This document shows, in pieces, positions 46,252 to 54,894 of a DNA stretch of 64,000 nt; the stretch's first letter is position 1, and every line of letters begins with the position of its first letter. The position numbers and the translations under genes are program-made. The notes under the pieces were generated by a model that ran no database searches, was not told the DNA's origin, and saw only the letters and a list, made by a program, of their open reading frames with translations. The stretch is from NCBI RefSeq assembly GCF_900187045.1, contig NZ_LT906453.1, positions 806,001-870,000 on the forward strand. The letters are read 5' to 3'. Origin of the DNA: Dermatophilus congolensis. GTDB lineage: Bacteria > Actinomycetota > Actinomycetes > Actinomycetales > Dermatophilaceae.

Positions 46252-47136
46252 ATGCGAGTAGTGAGCGCCAACGTGAACGGTATTCGTGCGGCTGTGCGTC
46301 GAGGCATGCTGCCTTGGGTAGATGAGTCGGCGCCGGATGTTGTGACGCTGCAAGAGGTACGTGCCTCGCGTGCGCAACTAGATTCCGCTTTGGAGCAGAG
46401 CGCGCTGCAGGAGTGGTCAGTGGTGTTGCATGAGGGGGAAGTAGCAGGAAGAGCAGGCGTTGCGGTCCTGGTGCGTCCTGGTTGTGGTGTGGGAAATGCG
46501 GTTACGGGTTTGCCGATGGAGGGGGCGATCGCTGGGCAGCATGGGGGGGATTTTTCAGAGCGGATGCGTCTTGATGATTCGGGGCGGGTGTTCGCTTCGG
46601 CAGGTCGTTGGTTGGAAGTGCCTGTTTTAGGGCAGTGGGGCAGCGGTATTGAGAAGGTGACAGTTGTTTCGGCATATGTGCATAGCGGTGATGTGGACAG
46701 GCCGGAGGTAATGGCTGAGAAATATGCCCTGATGGAGGCTATGTCGCAGCGGTTCCAAGCTGCTTTAGCTTCGGGGGAGCATCTTCTGGTAACTGGGGAC
46801 TTGAATGTTGCTCATCGTGAGGTGGATCTAAAAAACTGGCGGGGAAATCTGAAAAAAGCTGGCTTTTTGCCTGAAGAGCGGGCTTTTTTCGACCGTTGGC
46901 TGGTGGATGGGGGAATGGTGGATTTGGGGCGCAGGTATGGCGGTGATGGTCCTGGGCCGTATACATGGTGGAGTTGGCGCGGTAAAGCTTTCAATAATGA
47001 TGCTGGTTGGCGTATTGACTATCACCTGTCGACACCTGAATTAGCGGAGGTTGTTAAGTCTGTATGGGTGGGGAGGGCTGAAACTTATGAGAAGCGCTGG
47101 AGTGATCACGCTCCGCTGATTTCGGATTTTTGCTGA
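46252..47136 (+). CDS. xthA: Exodeoxyribonuclease III / AP endonuclease
   Basis: A Mg2+-dependent 3'-5' exonuclease and AP endonuclease of base excision repair; 294 aa. The EEP-fold landmarks are SANVNGIRAA (Asn), TLQEVRAS (metal Glu), TGDLNVAHREVDLKN (Asp, Asn), and SDHAPLI (Asp-His pair) at the C-terminus; WRIDYHLSTP also fits. The start MRVVSANVNG is typical. It is slightly longer than E. coli XthA owing to inserts after VLVRPGCGVG. Confidence 0.95.
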   Translation: MRVVSANVNGIRAAVRRGMLPWVDESAPDVVTLQEVRASRAQLDSALEQSALQEWSVVLHEGEVAGRAGVAVLVRPGCGVGNAVTGLPMEGAIAGQHGGDFSERMRLDDSGRVFASAGRWLEVPVLGQWGSGIEKVTVVSAYVHSGDVDRPEVMAEKYALMEAMSQRFQAALASGEHLLVTGDLNVAHREVDLKNWRGNLKKAGFLPEERAFFDRWLVDGGMVDLGRRYGGDGPGPYTWWSWRGKAFNNDAGWRIDYHLSTPELAEVVKSVWVGRAETYEKRWSDHAPLISDFC

Positions 47137-47299
47137 GATTTATGTGATTCCTCCCTGTGAGAGTTCGCTTCGATGTAGTTGCTGTGTTTGGGACAGTTCT
47201 GCGCTGCTCTCTTCTGGTGCCGTGTTTGTTTGTTTTTTCTGTCCAGTTTTGTAGTTGCCCGTTTATTAAAGAGACTATTTTTCTATTTAGGATGATGGT

Positions 47300-48166
47300 G
47301 TGAATGAAGGTGAAGTAACTTTTGCGCGGGCGTTGCGCTCTGCTGTGGCAGAGGCTGGATTCACGTTGACGGGACTGCGTGCGGAGTTGTTGGAGCGAGG
47401 GCTATCTGTCTCGGTGGGCACGTTAAGTCAGTGGCAGACGGGGCGTTCGGTGCCTTTGAAAGATCGATCTTTGGTGGTTGTTGGGGAAATCGAGCGGATT
47501 GTGGGGGCTCCGCCGGGGGGATTGGTGTCGATAATTTCGGGTGTACCTGGTCGATCAGTAGGTGGTGAGGAATTATCGTGCGTCTGTGATCGCCAGAAGG
47601 GGGCGGGGTCTTCCTTGGATTTTGTGTGGCGGGGAGATGTGCGGGATGATCCAATTAGGTTGTTGTCTCTTCATGAATCTTTTCGCCTTAATGCGTTTGG
47701 GGCGATATCTAGTTTTCGTGTGCGGATTACTTTGTCTGCTGAAGCGGATGGAGTTGATTGTTTGTCAGTTGTGACGCTTTGTCCGCCTGATGGTGCTCAA
47801 GTGTTGTTGCGAGCGATGTCGAATTGTCGTTTTGGAAGACAAATGTTGACTGCCTCTGGTCAGGTCAGTGAAGTGTTTTTAGAGCGTCCGTTGCGGTTGG
47901 GTGAGGCGGCTGTGGTGGAGTTTCGAGGTGAGGTGGTGGGGGCGGTGGATGCTGAGTGTGGGGTGTCGCGTGAGCTTGGGGTGGATGTGGGGGAGTTGGT
48001 GTGGTGTGTGGATTTTGAGGAGGGGCAGGGGCCGTTGTCGGTGGAGTCGTGGTGCGTAAATGAGGAGGAAGAGCTGGTCAAGCCGGTGCGTGTTGCTGAT
48101 GCTGGTTTATCTGTGGTGTTTTGTGCGGCGAAGCCGGGAAAGTATGGGGTGCGTTGGGTGTGGTGA
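47300..48166 (+). CDS. HTH-domain protein with unknown C-terminal domain, copy 1
   Basis: A 288-aa protein with GTG start. The first 75 residues form an XRE-like helix-turn-helix (FARALRSAVAEAG then SVGTLSQWQTGRSVP, recognition region SxWQxGRS). The remaining 200 residues are strand-rich with no family I recognise, ending in GKYGVRWVW. It is clearly paralogous to the next gene: same HTH, similar spacing and the same aromatic C-terminus. It is preceded by an A+T-rich 160-bp promoter region and separated by only 21 bp from copy 2, so the two are one unit. A regulator is likely; the ligand is unknown. Confidence 0.75.
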   Translation: MNEGEVTFARALRSAVAEAGFTLTGLRAELLERGLSVSVGTLSQWQTGRSVPLKDRSLVVVGEIERIVGAPPGGLVSIISGVPGRSVGGEELSCVCDRQKGAGSSLDFVWRGDVRDDPIRLLSLHESFRLNAFGAISSFRVRITLSAEADGVDCLSVVTLCPPDGAQVLLRAMSNCRFGRQMLTASGQVSEVFLERPLRLGEAAVVEFRGEVVGAVDAECGVSRELGVDVGELVWCVDFEEGQGPLSVESWCVNEEEELVKPVRVADAGLSVVFCAAKPGKYGVRWVW

Positions 48167-48187
48167 TGGGGTTGTTGTTTATGTGGA

Positions 48188-49120
48188 GTGGTGATTTTTG
48201 TGTGTGAGTCGGGGGATGTTTTTGCTGAGGTGTTGCGTGGGGCGGTTTCTGCTCGGGGGTTGTCGTTGGAGAGGGTTCGTTATCACTTAGCTGTGCGGGG
48301 CCATGACGTTAGCGCGGCGACGTTGAGTTATTGGCAGTCTGGTCGTTCGCGTCCGGAGCGGTCGAGCTCGATTGCTGCATTGGGGGATTTGGAGGACGTG
48401 TTGGGGGTTGATGAGGGGGTGTTGGTTGACGCGTTGGCGCGTGCTAGAGGCCGACCGGTCTCTGTGTTGGCTGTGTGTGAGGAACAGTCTCGTGATGTGC
48501 CGATTGTGAATCCGATGCTGCGGGATGTGGAGCGTTCTGTGGAGTCAGAGCGGGTTCGTGAGGGTTTGGCGAGAGGTTTAGGTACGTCGTTTGGTGATGT
48601 GCCTGCGATGGTGAGTGAGCATGTGGAGGTGATGCTGCGGCGGGATCGGTCGGTGGGGTCATTGCGTGCGCGGCTGGTTGTGGTGGGTGCTTCCGGTGGG
48701 GTGCTGCGGTTTCCGATAGCTGTTCATGCTGCGGGTGGTGCTGGTGATTTGGTTTTTGTGGTGGAGAGGGGTGGTGTGGTGGATGGGGTGGTTTCTTCTT
48801 CGGACGGTAATGCGTTGTCGGTGGCGTCTATTCGGTTGGATGCGCCTGTGGGGGTGGGGGAGTGTGCGGTTGTTGATGTTCGGATTGATCGGTTGTCGTC
48901 TGGGGCGGATGAGGGGATGCTGTCTTTTTTGTCGTCGTCGACGCAGATGTTGGTGGTGATGGGGATTTTTTGCCCGGGGGATGAGCCGTTGGCGATGTCG
49001 GTTGCGGCGAGGTGGCAGGGGCGTTCGCGGGTGTCGCGGGTGTCGGTGGAGGGCGAGCGTCAGGTGGTGATGTTGTCGGAGGTGGAGCCTGGACCTGTGG
49101 GAGTTTCGTGGTGGTGGTGA
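48188..49120 (+). CDS. HTH-domain protein with unknown C-terminal domain, copy 2
   Basis: About 306-310 aa, paralogue of the preceding gene. The HTH part reads FAEVLRGAVSARGLSLERV then SAATLSYWQSGRSRPERSSS, with ALGDLEDVLGVDEGVLVDAL after it. The C-terminal part is again strand-rich (LRARLVVVGASGGVLRFPIA; GECAVVDVRIDRLSS) and ends in GPVGVSWWW. GTG codons at 48188, 48191 and 48200 could start it; GGAG at 48185 best suits 48200. It ends 4 bp before the opposing carboxypeptidase gene. Confidence 0.75.
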   Translation: MVIFVCESGDVFAEVLRGAVSARGLSLERVRYHLAVRGHDVSAATLSYWQSGRSRPERSSSIAALGDLEDVLGVDEGVLVDALARARGRPVSVLAVCEEQSRDVPIVNPMLRDVERSVESERVREGLARGLGTSFGDVPAMVSEHVEVMLRRDRSVGSLRARLVVVGASGGVLRFPIAVHAAGGAGDLVFVVERGGVVDGVVSSSDGNALSVASIRLDAPVGVGECAVVDVRIDRLSSGADEGMLSFLSSSTQMLVVMGIFCPGDEPLAMSVAARWQGRSRVSRVSVEGERQVVMLSEVEPGPVGVSWWW

Positions 49121-49124
49121 GGGG

Positions 49125-50531
49125 TTAGTGGCGTCGGTGGAGTATGAGCGCGCCTGTTGCTGCAAGGGTCGCGAGACCGCTTAGGGCCAGTGCGAGGTTG
49201 GTGGGAAGGCTGGTGTGTCCGTGGAAGCTGGTGGCTGCTACGGGGCTGGCGTCTTGAGCGCTGGTGATGGGGGTGTCTTTGGCATTGTCGGGTTTGTTGC
49301 TTCCACCTTTGGGAGTGGTGGGTTTTCCTTTGGGTGGGGTGGGTTTTTCTTTGCTGGGGGGTGGTGCGTCGAGTTCGCCGGGGTTGACGAGTCGTCCGAT
49401 GGGGCGGGCTTTTGATCCGTGGTTGAAGGCCCAGTCGAGCAATGCTGCTGAGCTGCGCCAGTGGCCGTCGAAGGAGCTGAGGTAGCTGATTACGTAGGCT
49501 TTGTCGCCGCGGCGGGCGGCGCCGATGTAGGTGTGGCGTGCGGCTACGGTGTATCCGTTTTTGATGCCGATGGTGCCTTGGTAGTTCCAGAGGAGTCGGT
49601 TGTGGCTGCCGATTTCGATGGATTTGCGTTGTTGGCCGGGTTTGGGGGCTCCGGCGGGAAAGTGGGCGCCTTTGAGGGTCAATAGGGGGGCGAGTTTGGG
49701 GTGTGAGACTGCTGCTCGTCCGATGAGGGCGAGGTCGTAGGCGCTGGTTACTTGTCCTTTGGCGTCGAGGCCGCTGGTGTTCATCGCGTGGGTGTCTTTT
49801 GCGCCGAGGTGGGCGGCGAGTTTGTTCATTTGTTCGGTGGTGATGTCCATACCGCCGTTGGCGCGGGCGAGTGCGTTTGCTGCGTCGTTGGCGGAGGAGA
49901 GCATGAGGGCTTGGAGTAGGGCAGAGATGGGGTAGGTGGCGTTTTTTTCGATGCCGACTTTGGTTCCGTCGACGGCCATGTCTTCGCCGCTGCCTTCGAT
50001 TTCTTGGTTGGGGTCAAGTTTGTCGATGACGGTCAGGGCGGTGAGGGTCTTGAGGGTGCTGGCAGGCAGGAACCGGGAGTGGGGGTCGTGTGCGGCGATG
50101 ATGTCGCCGGTGTTGAGGTCGGCGATGACCCATGCGCAGGCGTGTAGGGGTGGGGGTGGGGGGGTGCCGGTGGGGAGGTTGAGGATGGTGCCTTTGTTGG
50201 CGAGTGCGTTGCCGCCGATGACGTTGGTTTTGGGGTCGTTGGAGGGGGTGGTGGGTGTGCCTGGGGCGGGTGGTGTTGTGGGGGTGGCTGTTGGTGTTGT
50301 GGGGGTGGCTGTGGGGTCGGTTGGGGTGTTTGGGGTGGGTGTGTCTTTGTCTGGTTGTGTGCTGGGGGCTTGGGGGGAGCAGGCGATAGAGGGTTGGATA
50401 GCGTTGGCGGTGATGCTGGCGGTGAGGCTGGGGGCGATGCCGAGGGTGGTTGCGGTGGTGAGCGCGGCGATGTGGCGTGCGTGTCGCTGCGCGAGGCGTC
50501 GTCGTCGCGGCGCGTCGGTGGGGTCGGCCAT
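49125..50531 (-). CDS. D-alanyl-D-alanine carboxypeptidase, S11 family
   Basis: Trims pentapeptide stems of peptidoglycan outside the membrane; 468 aa. The start at 50531 follows AAGGAGC; the in-frame extension to 50762 is low-complexity. A signal segment is followed by about 80 Pro/Thr-rich residues. Catalytic motifs: SxxK in LPASTLKTLTAL, SxN in MLSSANDAANAL, and KNG in GIKNGYTVAARHT in place of KTG. After the catalytic domain comes a Lys/Pro spacer, then SLPTN, a hydrophobic helix (LALALSGLATLAATGALIL) and HRRH. This tail anchors the enzyme in the membrane and resembles a sorting signal, but LPTN is not a full LPxTG. Confidence 0.9.
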   Translation of the reverse strand: MADPTDAPRRRRLAQRHARHIAALTTATTLGIAPSLTASITANAIQPSIACSPQAPSTQPDKDTPTPNTPTDPTATPTTPTATPTTPPAPGTPTTPSNDPKTNVIGGNALANKGTILNLPTGTPPPPPLHACAWVIADLNTGDIIAAHDPHSRFLPASTLKTLTALTVIDKLDPNQEIEGSGEDMAVDGTKVGIEKNATYPISALLQALMLSSANDAANALARANGGMDITTEQMNKLAAHLGAKDTHAMNTSGLDAKGQVTSAYDLALIGRAAVSHPKLAPLLTLKGAHFPAGAPKPGQQRKSIEIGSHNRLLWNYQGTIGIKNGYTVAARHTYIGAARRGDKAYVISYLSSFDGHWRSSAALLDWAFNHGSKARPIGRLVNPGELDAPPPSKEKPTPPKGKPTTPKGGSNKPDNAKDTPITSAQDASPVAATSFHGHTSLPTNLALALSGLATLAATGALILHRRH

Positions 50532-50911
50532 CGGGATTGCTCCTTGTGGGTTTGGCGTGACAGCCGTTGTTTGTCGGGGTGGTCTCGCCGGGCATGCGGA
50601 CCCTAGTGTACGGAGACTGTCTGCTTGCTGGGCCCTTGTTGTGTGTTCGTGGGTGGGATTGAGGGGGTTGTTGGGCTGGTGATCTTGTGTTGGTCCTGTT
50701 TCGGGTGGGCTGGTTGTGCGCTGATAGCGTGGTGGTGGGTCTGTGATGCGGGTTGAGGTCATGGACTGGCGGCGGAGTTGGGATGGCGGGGGCGTCGCGT
50801 GGTGAGCGGGTGTTTTGCCTGTTCGTGTTGTTGCCGTTGTGTGGGTTGCTTGCGTTTTTGCGGGTTGTCTTTGGCGGTGTTGGTTTCTTTTTCTGGGATT
50901 GTGGGGGCGTG

Positions 50912-52015
50912 ATGTTTACCGAACAGACACAGGTTATTGAGGGTTTCTGGGGTGTTGTTCCTGCTGGTGGGTCTGGGACGCGGTTGTGGCCGTTGTCGCG
51001 CTCGGGTGAGCCGAAGTTTCTTTTGGATTTGTTGGGGGATGGGTCGTCGTTGTTGCAGTCGACGGTGGCGCGGTTGGAGCCGTTGACTGGGACGAATGTG
51101 GTGGTTGTTACGGGTGTGCGGCATGAGGAGGCGGTGCGTGCTCAGTTGCCGCAGTTGGGTGAGGGTGGAGTTGTGGCTGAGCCTTCGCCGCGGGATTCGA
51201 TGGCTGCGATTGGGTTGGCTGCGGCGATGATTGAGGCGGTGGAGCCTGATGCGGTGATTGGGTCTTTTGCCGCCGATCATGTGATTGGGGATGAGGGGCG
51301 TTTTCGGGCGCGGGTTCGTGAGGCGGTGGAGGTTGCTCGTACGGGCAAATTGGTGACGTTGGGGATTGAACCGACTTTTCCGTCGACGGGTTTTGGGTAT
51401 ATACGGACGGGTTCTGTTTTGGAGGTGCGGGGGGCGCCGCATGCGCGTGCTGTGGCTGCTTTTGTGGAGAAGCCTGATGCTGCGACGGCTGCGGGGTATT
51501 TGGCGACGGGTGAGTATCGCTGGAATGCGGGCATGTTTGTTGTGAAGGCGTCTGTTTTGTTGGATATGTTGGCGGACTTTCATCCAAGGTTGGCTGCTGA
51601 CTTGCGGAGTATTGCTGCTGATCCTTCGTCGTTGGCGGAGCGGTGGGAGTCGTTGGAGAAGATTGCGATTGATCATGCGGTGGCTGAGCCGGTTGCAGAT
51701 CGTGGTGATGTGGCTGTGGTGCTTGGGGATTTCCCGTGGGATGACGTGGGTGATTTTGCGTCGTTGCATGAGTTGTTGGGGCGTACTGGGGGTGAGGATG
51801 CTGTGCGTATGTTGGGGTCTTCGGATGTTCTTGTTGATGATGCTTCGGGGTTGGTGGCTTCGACGTCGGGTCGTACTGTGGCGGTGTTGGGCTTGGATGA
51901 TGTCGTCGTTGTGGACACGCCGGATGCGTTGTTGGTGACGTCACGGGCGGCTGCGCAGCGGGTGAAGGGGATTGTCGACATGTTGAAGGCGGATGGCCGT
52001 GCTGAGCTGACGTGA
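50912..52015 (+). CDS. manC: Mannose-1-phosphate guanylyltransferase
   Basis: Makes GDP-mannose from mannose-1-phosphate and GTP for mannosylated envelope components. It is 367 aa. The nucleotide-binding start is VVPAGGSGTRLWPLSRSGEPKF cut at the usual signature residues; FVEKPDAATA and YRWNAGMFVVKASVLL are the sugar-binding blocks, and FPWDDVGDFASL ends the core. The ATG at 50912 lies 13 residues before the signature; the long frame upstream encodes a hydrophobic but implausible N-terminus. The stop overlaps the M20 gene by 4 bp. A related sugar-phosphate nucleotidyltransferase is the only alternative. Confidence 0.9.
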   Translation: MFTEQTQVIEGFWGVVPAGGSGTRLWPLSRSGEPKFLLDLLGDGSSLLQSTVARLEPLTGTNVVVVTGVRHEEAVRAQLPQLGEGGVVAEPSPRDSMAAIGLAAAMIEAVEPDAVIGSFAADHVIGDEGRFRARVREAVEVARTGKLVTLGIEPTFPSTGFGYIRTGSVLEVRGAPHARAVAAFVEKPDAATAAGYLATGEYRWNAGMFVVKASVLLDMLADFHPRLAADLRSIAADPSSLAERWESLEKIAIDHAVAEPVADRGDVAVVLGDFPWDDVGDFASLHELLGRTGGEDAVRMLGSSDVLVDDASGLVASTSGRTVAVLGLDDVVVVDTPDALLVTSRAAAQRVKGIVDMLKADGRAELT

Positions 52016-53295
52016 GTTGGGGTGCTCTCGTTAGACTCTTGTTGGTGGAACCGTCGATGATCGATGTCTCTGGTTTGCCCGTGCCGTCTGGCCCGTTGGG
52101 TGGGGTGTTGCGGTCTATTCGTGCGCGGGCGGATGAGATCGTTCGGTTTCAGAGGTGGTTGCATCGGTCGCCGGAGTTGTCGTGGTGTGAGGTGGGGACG
52201 ACTCGTGCGGTTGAGGAACGGTTGCCTGCGGGGGTATCGGCGCATCGTTTTGTGGATTCGACGGGATTGTTTGTGGATGTGGGGGCGCAGGTACCTGATT
52301 TCCGTGTGGGGCTGAGGGCAGATATGGATGCGTTGCCTTTGGCGGAGCGGACGGGGTTGCCGTGGGCTTCGAGGGTGGCGGATGTGTCGCATTGTTGTGG
52401 TCATGACGTGCATACGGCGTCGTTGTTAGGTGCGGTGGTGGGGCTTTCTGGGGTTGCGGATGTGTTGCGTGATGCGGGTGTGGGGGTGAGGTGTTTTTTT
52501 CAGCCTGCTGAGGAGTCGCATCCTTCGGGTGCGCGGATGGTGCAGGGGTCGGGGGCGGCTGATGGTGTGGATGTTTTTTATGCGTTGCATTGTGATCCGG
52601 CGACGGATTTGGGGCGTGTGGGTTTGAGGGTGGGGCCGATTACTGCTGCGGCTGATCGGGTTGAGGTGAGGGTTTCTGGTGCTGGGGGTCATACGTCGCG
52701 TCCGCATTTGACGCAGGATGTGACGTTTGCGTTGGCGAAGGTGGTGACGGAGTTGCCGGCGTTGTTGACGCGGGTGGTGGATGCGCGGGCGTCGGTGGTG
52801 TTGGTGTGGGGTTCTGTTCATGCTGGTGATGCGGGGAATGTGATTCCGGATAGTGGGGTGGCTCGGGGGACGTTGCGTGTTGCTGATGCTGGGGTGTGGC
52901 AGACGTTGGAGCCGTTGGTGAGGCGGTTGGTGTCTCAGGTGGTGGCGCCTTTTGGGGTGGAGGTGGATGTGGAGTATGTGCAGGGTGTTCCGCCGGTGGT
53001 GAATACGCTTCATGGGGTGGAGGGGGCGCGGTTGGCGGTGTCTTCGGCGTTTGGTGTTGATGCTGCGGTGGATGCTGTGCAGTCGATGGGGGGTGAGGAT
53101 TTTGCGTGGTTGTTGCAGGGGGTGGAGGGCGCGTTGTTGCGGTTGGGTACGCGGACTCCGGGTGGGTGTACGTATGACTTGCATCGGGGGGATTTGGTGG
53201 TGGATCCGGCATCGGCTGTGTTTGGGGCTCAGTTATATGCGGCGTTGCCGTTTGCTGCGGCGAAGGTTGCGGGGAGGGGGTTTGTGGATGTGTGA
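52012..53295 (+). CDS. M20D-family amidohydrolase
   Basis: A zinc-dependent amidohydrolase/peptidase of the AmiA/IAA-amino-acid hydrolase group. Metal ligands are in CCGHDVHTASLLG (Cys-Gly-His pattern), PAEESHPSGARMV (Glu) and GGEDFAWLL; the dimerisation insert has GAGGHTSRPH. The substrate is an N-acyl amino acid or similar; wall-peptide recycling is possible. The GTG overlapping the manC stop gives 427 aa; a GTG at 52045 or ATG at 52057 would remove 11-15 variable residues. Neighbours manC and lpdA match the region around Rv3303c-Rv3306c in mycobacteria. Confidence 0.87.
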   Translation: MSWGALVRLLLVEPSMIDVSGLPVPSGPLGGVLRSIRARADEIVRFQRWLHRSPELSWCEVGTTRAVEERLPAGVSAHRFVDSTGLFVDVGAQVPDFRVGLRADMDALPLAERTGLPWASRVADVSHCCGHDVHTASLLGAVVGLSGVADVLRDAGVGVRCFFQPAEESHPSGARMVQGSGAADGVDVFYALHCDPATDLGRVGLRVGPITAAADRVEVRVSGAGGHTSRPHLTQDVTFALAKVVTELPALLTRVVDARASVVLVWGSVHAGDAGNVIPDSGVARGTLRVADAGVWQTLEPLVRRLVSQVVAPFGVEVDVEYVQGVPPVVNTLHGVEGARLAVSSAFGVDAAVDAVQSMGGEDFAWLLQGVEGALLRLGTRTPGGCTYDLHRGDLVVDPASAVFGAQLYAALPFAAAKVAGRGFVDV

Positions 53296-53372
53296 GTGAG
53301 TGGTTTTGCAAGGGTGTGTTTGATTGTGGCGACTGACCGGTTTTCGGTGGTGTGGCGTGGAACACTTGCGGT

Positions 53373-54794
53373 GTGTCTAATCGATCTCACAGGTTTGTTG
53401 TAGTTGGTGGTGGCCCGGGGGGTTATGAGGCGGCGTTGGTGGCGGCCTCGGGTGGGGCTGAGGTGACGTTGGTTAATTCGCAGGGTGTGGGTGGCGCTGC
53501 GGTGTTGATGGATTGTGTGCCGAGCAAGGCATTAATTGCCTCTGCGGGGTATTTGGGGCGTTTAGTGGCCAGTGCTCAGCATTTGGGGGTGCATTATCGG
53601 TCGGTTCTTGATGGTGCTGCTGAGGGTGATCGGTTTGATTTGCGTGAGGTGAATGATCGGGTGCGGTCGTTGGCTGCGGCGCAGAGTGGTGATATTGAGG
53701 CGGGGTTGGTGGCTAAGGGGATTGAGGTTGTTAGGGGCAGGGGGCGGTTGGATGGTGCCCGGCGTGTGGTGGTGGATGTGCAGGGGGGTGGTTCTCGTGT
53801 GTTGGAGGCGGACACAGTTTTGTTGGCGACGGGGGCGCGTCCGCGGCGGTTGGGGTCGGCTATGCCTGATGGTGAGCGGATTTTGACGTGGCAGGACATT
53901 TGGTCGTTGGAGGGGTTGCCGGATCATTTGGTGGTGATTGGTTCTGGGGTGACTGGTGCGGAGTTGGCTCAGGCGTATTTGCATTTGGGGTCGCGGGTGA
54001 CGTTGGTGTCTTCGCGTGAGCATGTATTGCCGAATGAGGATGAGGATGCGGCGCGTGCGATTGAGGAGGTTTTTCGGGGGCGGGGTATGGAGGTGTTGGC
54101 GCGTTCGCGTGCGGAGTCGGTGGAGCGTGTTGGTGATGGTGTGGTGGTGCGTTTGCAGGATGGTCGTGAGGTGGTGGGGTCTCATGCGTTGATGGCGGTG
54201 GGGTCATTGCCGAATACGGAGGGGATTGGTTTGGAGGAGGCCGGGGTGGAGGTGAATGAGCGTGGCCAGATTGTGGTGGATCGGGTGTCGCGTACGTCGG
54301 TTTCGGGGGTATATGCGGCGGGTGACTGTACAGGTGTATTGCCGTTGGCTTCGGTGGCGGCGATGCAGGGTCGTATTGCGGTGGCGCATGCGATTGGTGA
54401 TGAGGTGCGGCCGTTAACGACGACGGGGATTAGCGCGAATATTTTTACGGATCCGGAGATTGCGACGGTGGGTATGTCTGCAGCGGAGGTTGCGGATGAG
54501 TCGGAGTATCGGACGGTGGTGATGCCGTTGGATACGAATCCTCGGGCGAAGATGGAGCACATTGAGAATGCGTTTGTGAAGTTGTTTGCTCAGCGGCGGA
54601 CGGGGCAGTTGGTGGGGGGTGTGGTGGTGGCTCCACGGGCGTCGGAGTTGATTTTTCCTATTGCGTTGGCTGTGGAGCATCGGTTGACGGCCGATGATGT
54701 GGCGCGGACTATCACGGTTTATCCGTCGTTGTCGGGGTCGTTGGCGGAGGCTGCGCGGCGGTTGCACGCTGTGGATAGTTTGCCGAGCGCTTAG
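53373..54794 (+). CDS. lpdA: NAD(P)H quinone reductase LpdA (lipoamide dehydrogenase homologue)
   Basis: A 473-aa flavoprotein disulfide reductase. FAD site VVVGGGPGGYEAALVA; NAD(P) site VVIGSGVTGAELAQAYLHLG; second FAD contact SGVYAAGDCTGVLPLAS. The redox region is GGAAVLMDCVPSKALIAS with a single Cys, where true lipoamide dehydrogenases have CxxxxC, and the C-terminal HPxxxE motif is replaced by YPSLSGSLAEAARRL. Both losses are characteristic of mycobacterial LpdA (Rv3303c), which reduces quinones and not lipoamide. The GTG at 53373 gives the usual length. Confidence 0.92.
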   Translation: MSNRSHRFVVVGGGPGGYEAALVAASGGAEVTLVNSQGVGGAAVLMDCVPSKALIASAGYLGRLVASAQHLGVHYRSVLDGAAEGDRFDLREVNDRVRSLAAAQSGDIEAGLVAKGIEVVRGRGRLDGARRVVVDVQGGGSRVLEADTVLLATGARPRRLGSAMPDGERILTWQDIWSLEGLPDHLVVIGSGVTGAELAQAYLHLGSRVTLVSSREHVLPNEDEDAARAIEEVFRGRGMEVLARSRAESVERVGDGVVVRLQDGREVVGSHALMAVGSLPNTEGIGLEEAGVEVNERGQIVVDRVSRTSVSGVYAAGDCTGVLPLASVAAMQGRIAVAHAIGDEVRPLTTTGISANIFTDPEIATVGMSAAEVADESEYRTVVMPLDTNPRAKMEHIENAFVKLFAQRRTGQLVGGVVVAPRASELIFPIALAVEHRLTADDVARTITVYPSLSGSLAEAARRLHAVDSLPSA

Positions 54795-54894
54795 TCTGTT
54801 TTCACTGTTTCGGTTGCTGCCGTGTGTGTTTCGTGGTTTCCGTCAGATCGCGAGGTGGTGGTGCCGTGTGTTGGCGGTGTGAGAAGGAGTTCTG

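Noticed and set aside
50753-50911. N-terminal membrane segment of the mannose-1-phosphate guanylyltransferase
   Set aside because: The family is cytosolic and starts a few residues before the GGSGTRLWP signature; the upstream frame is promoter sequence read as Val, Gly and Phe.
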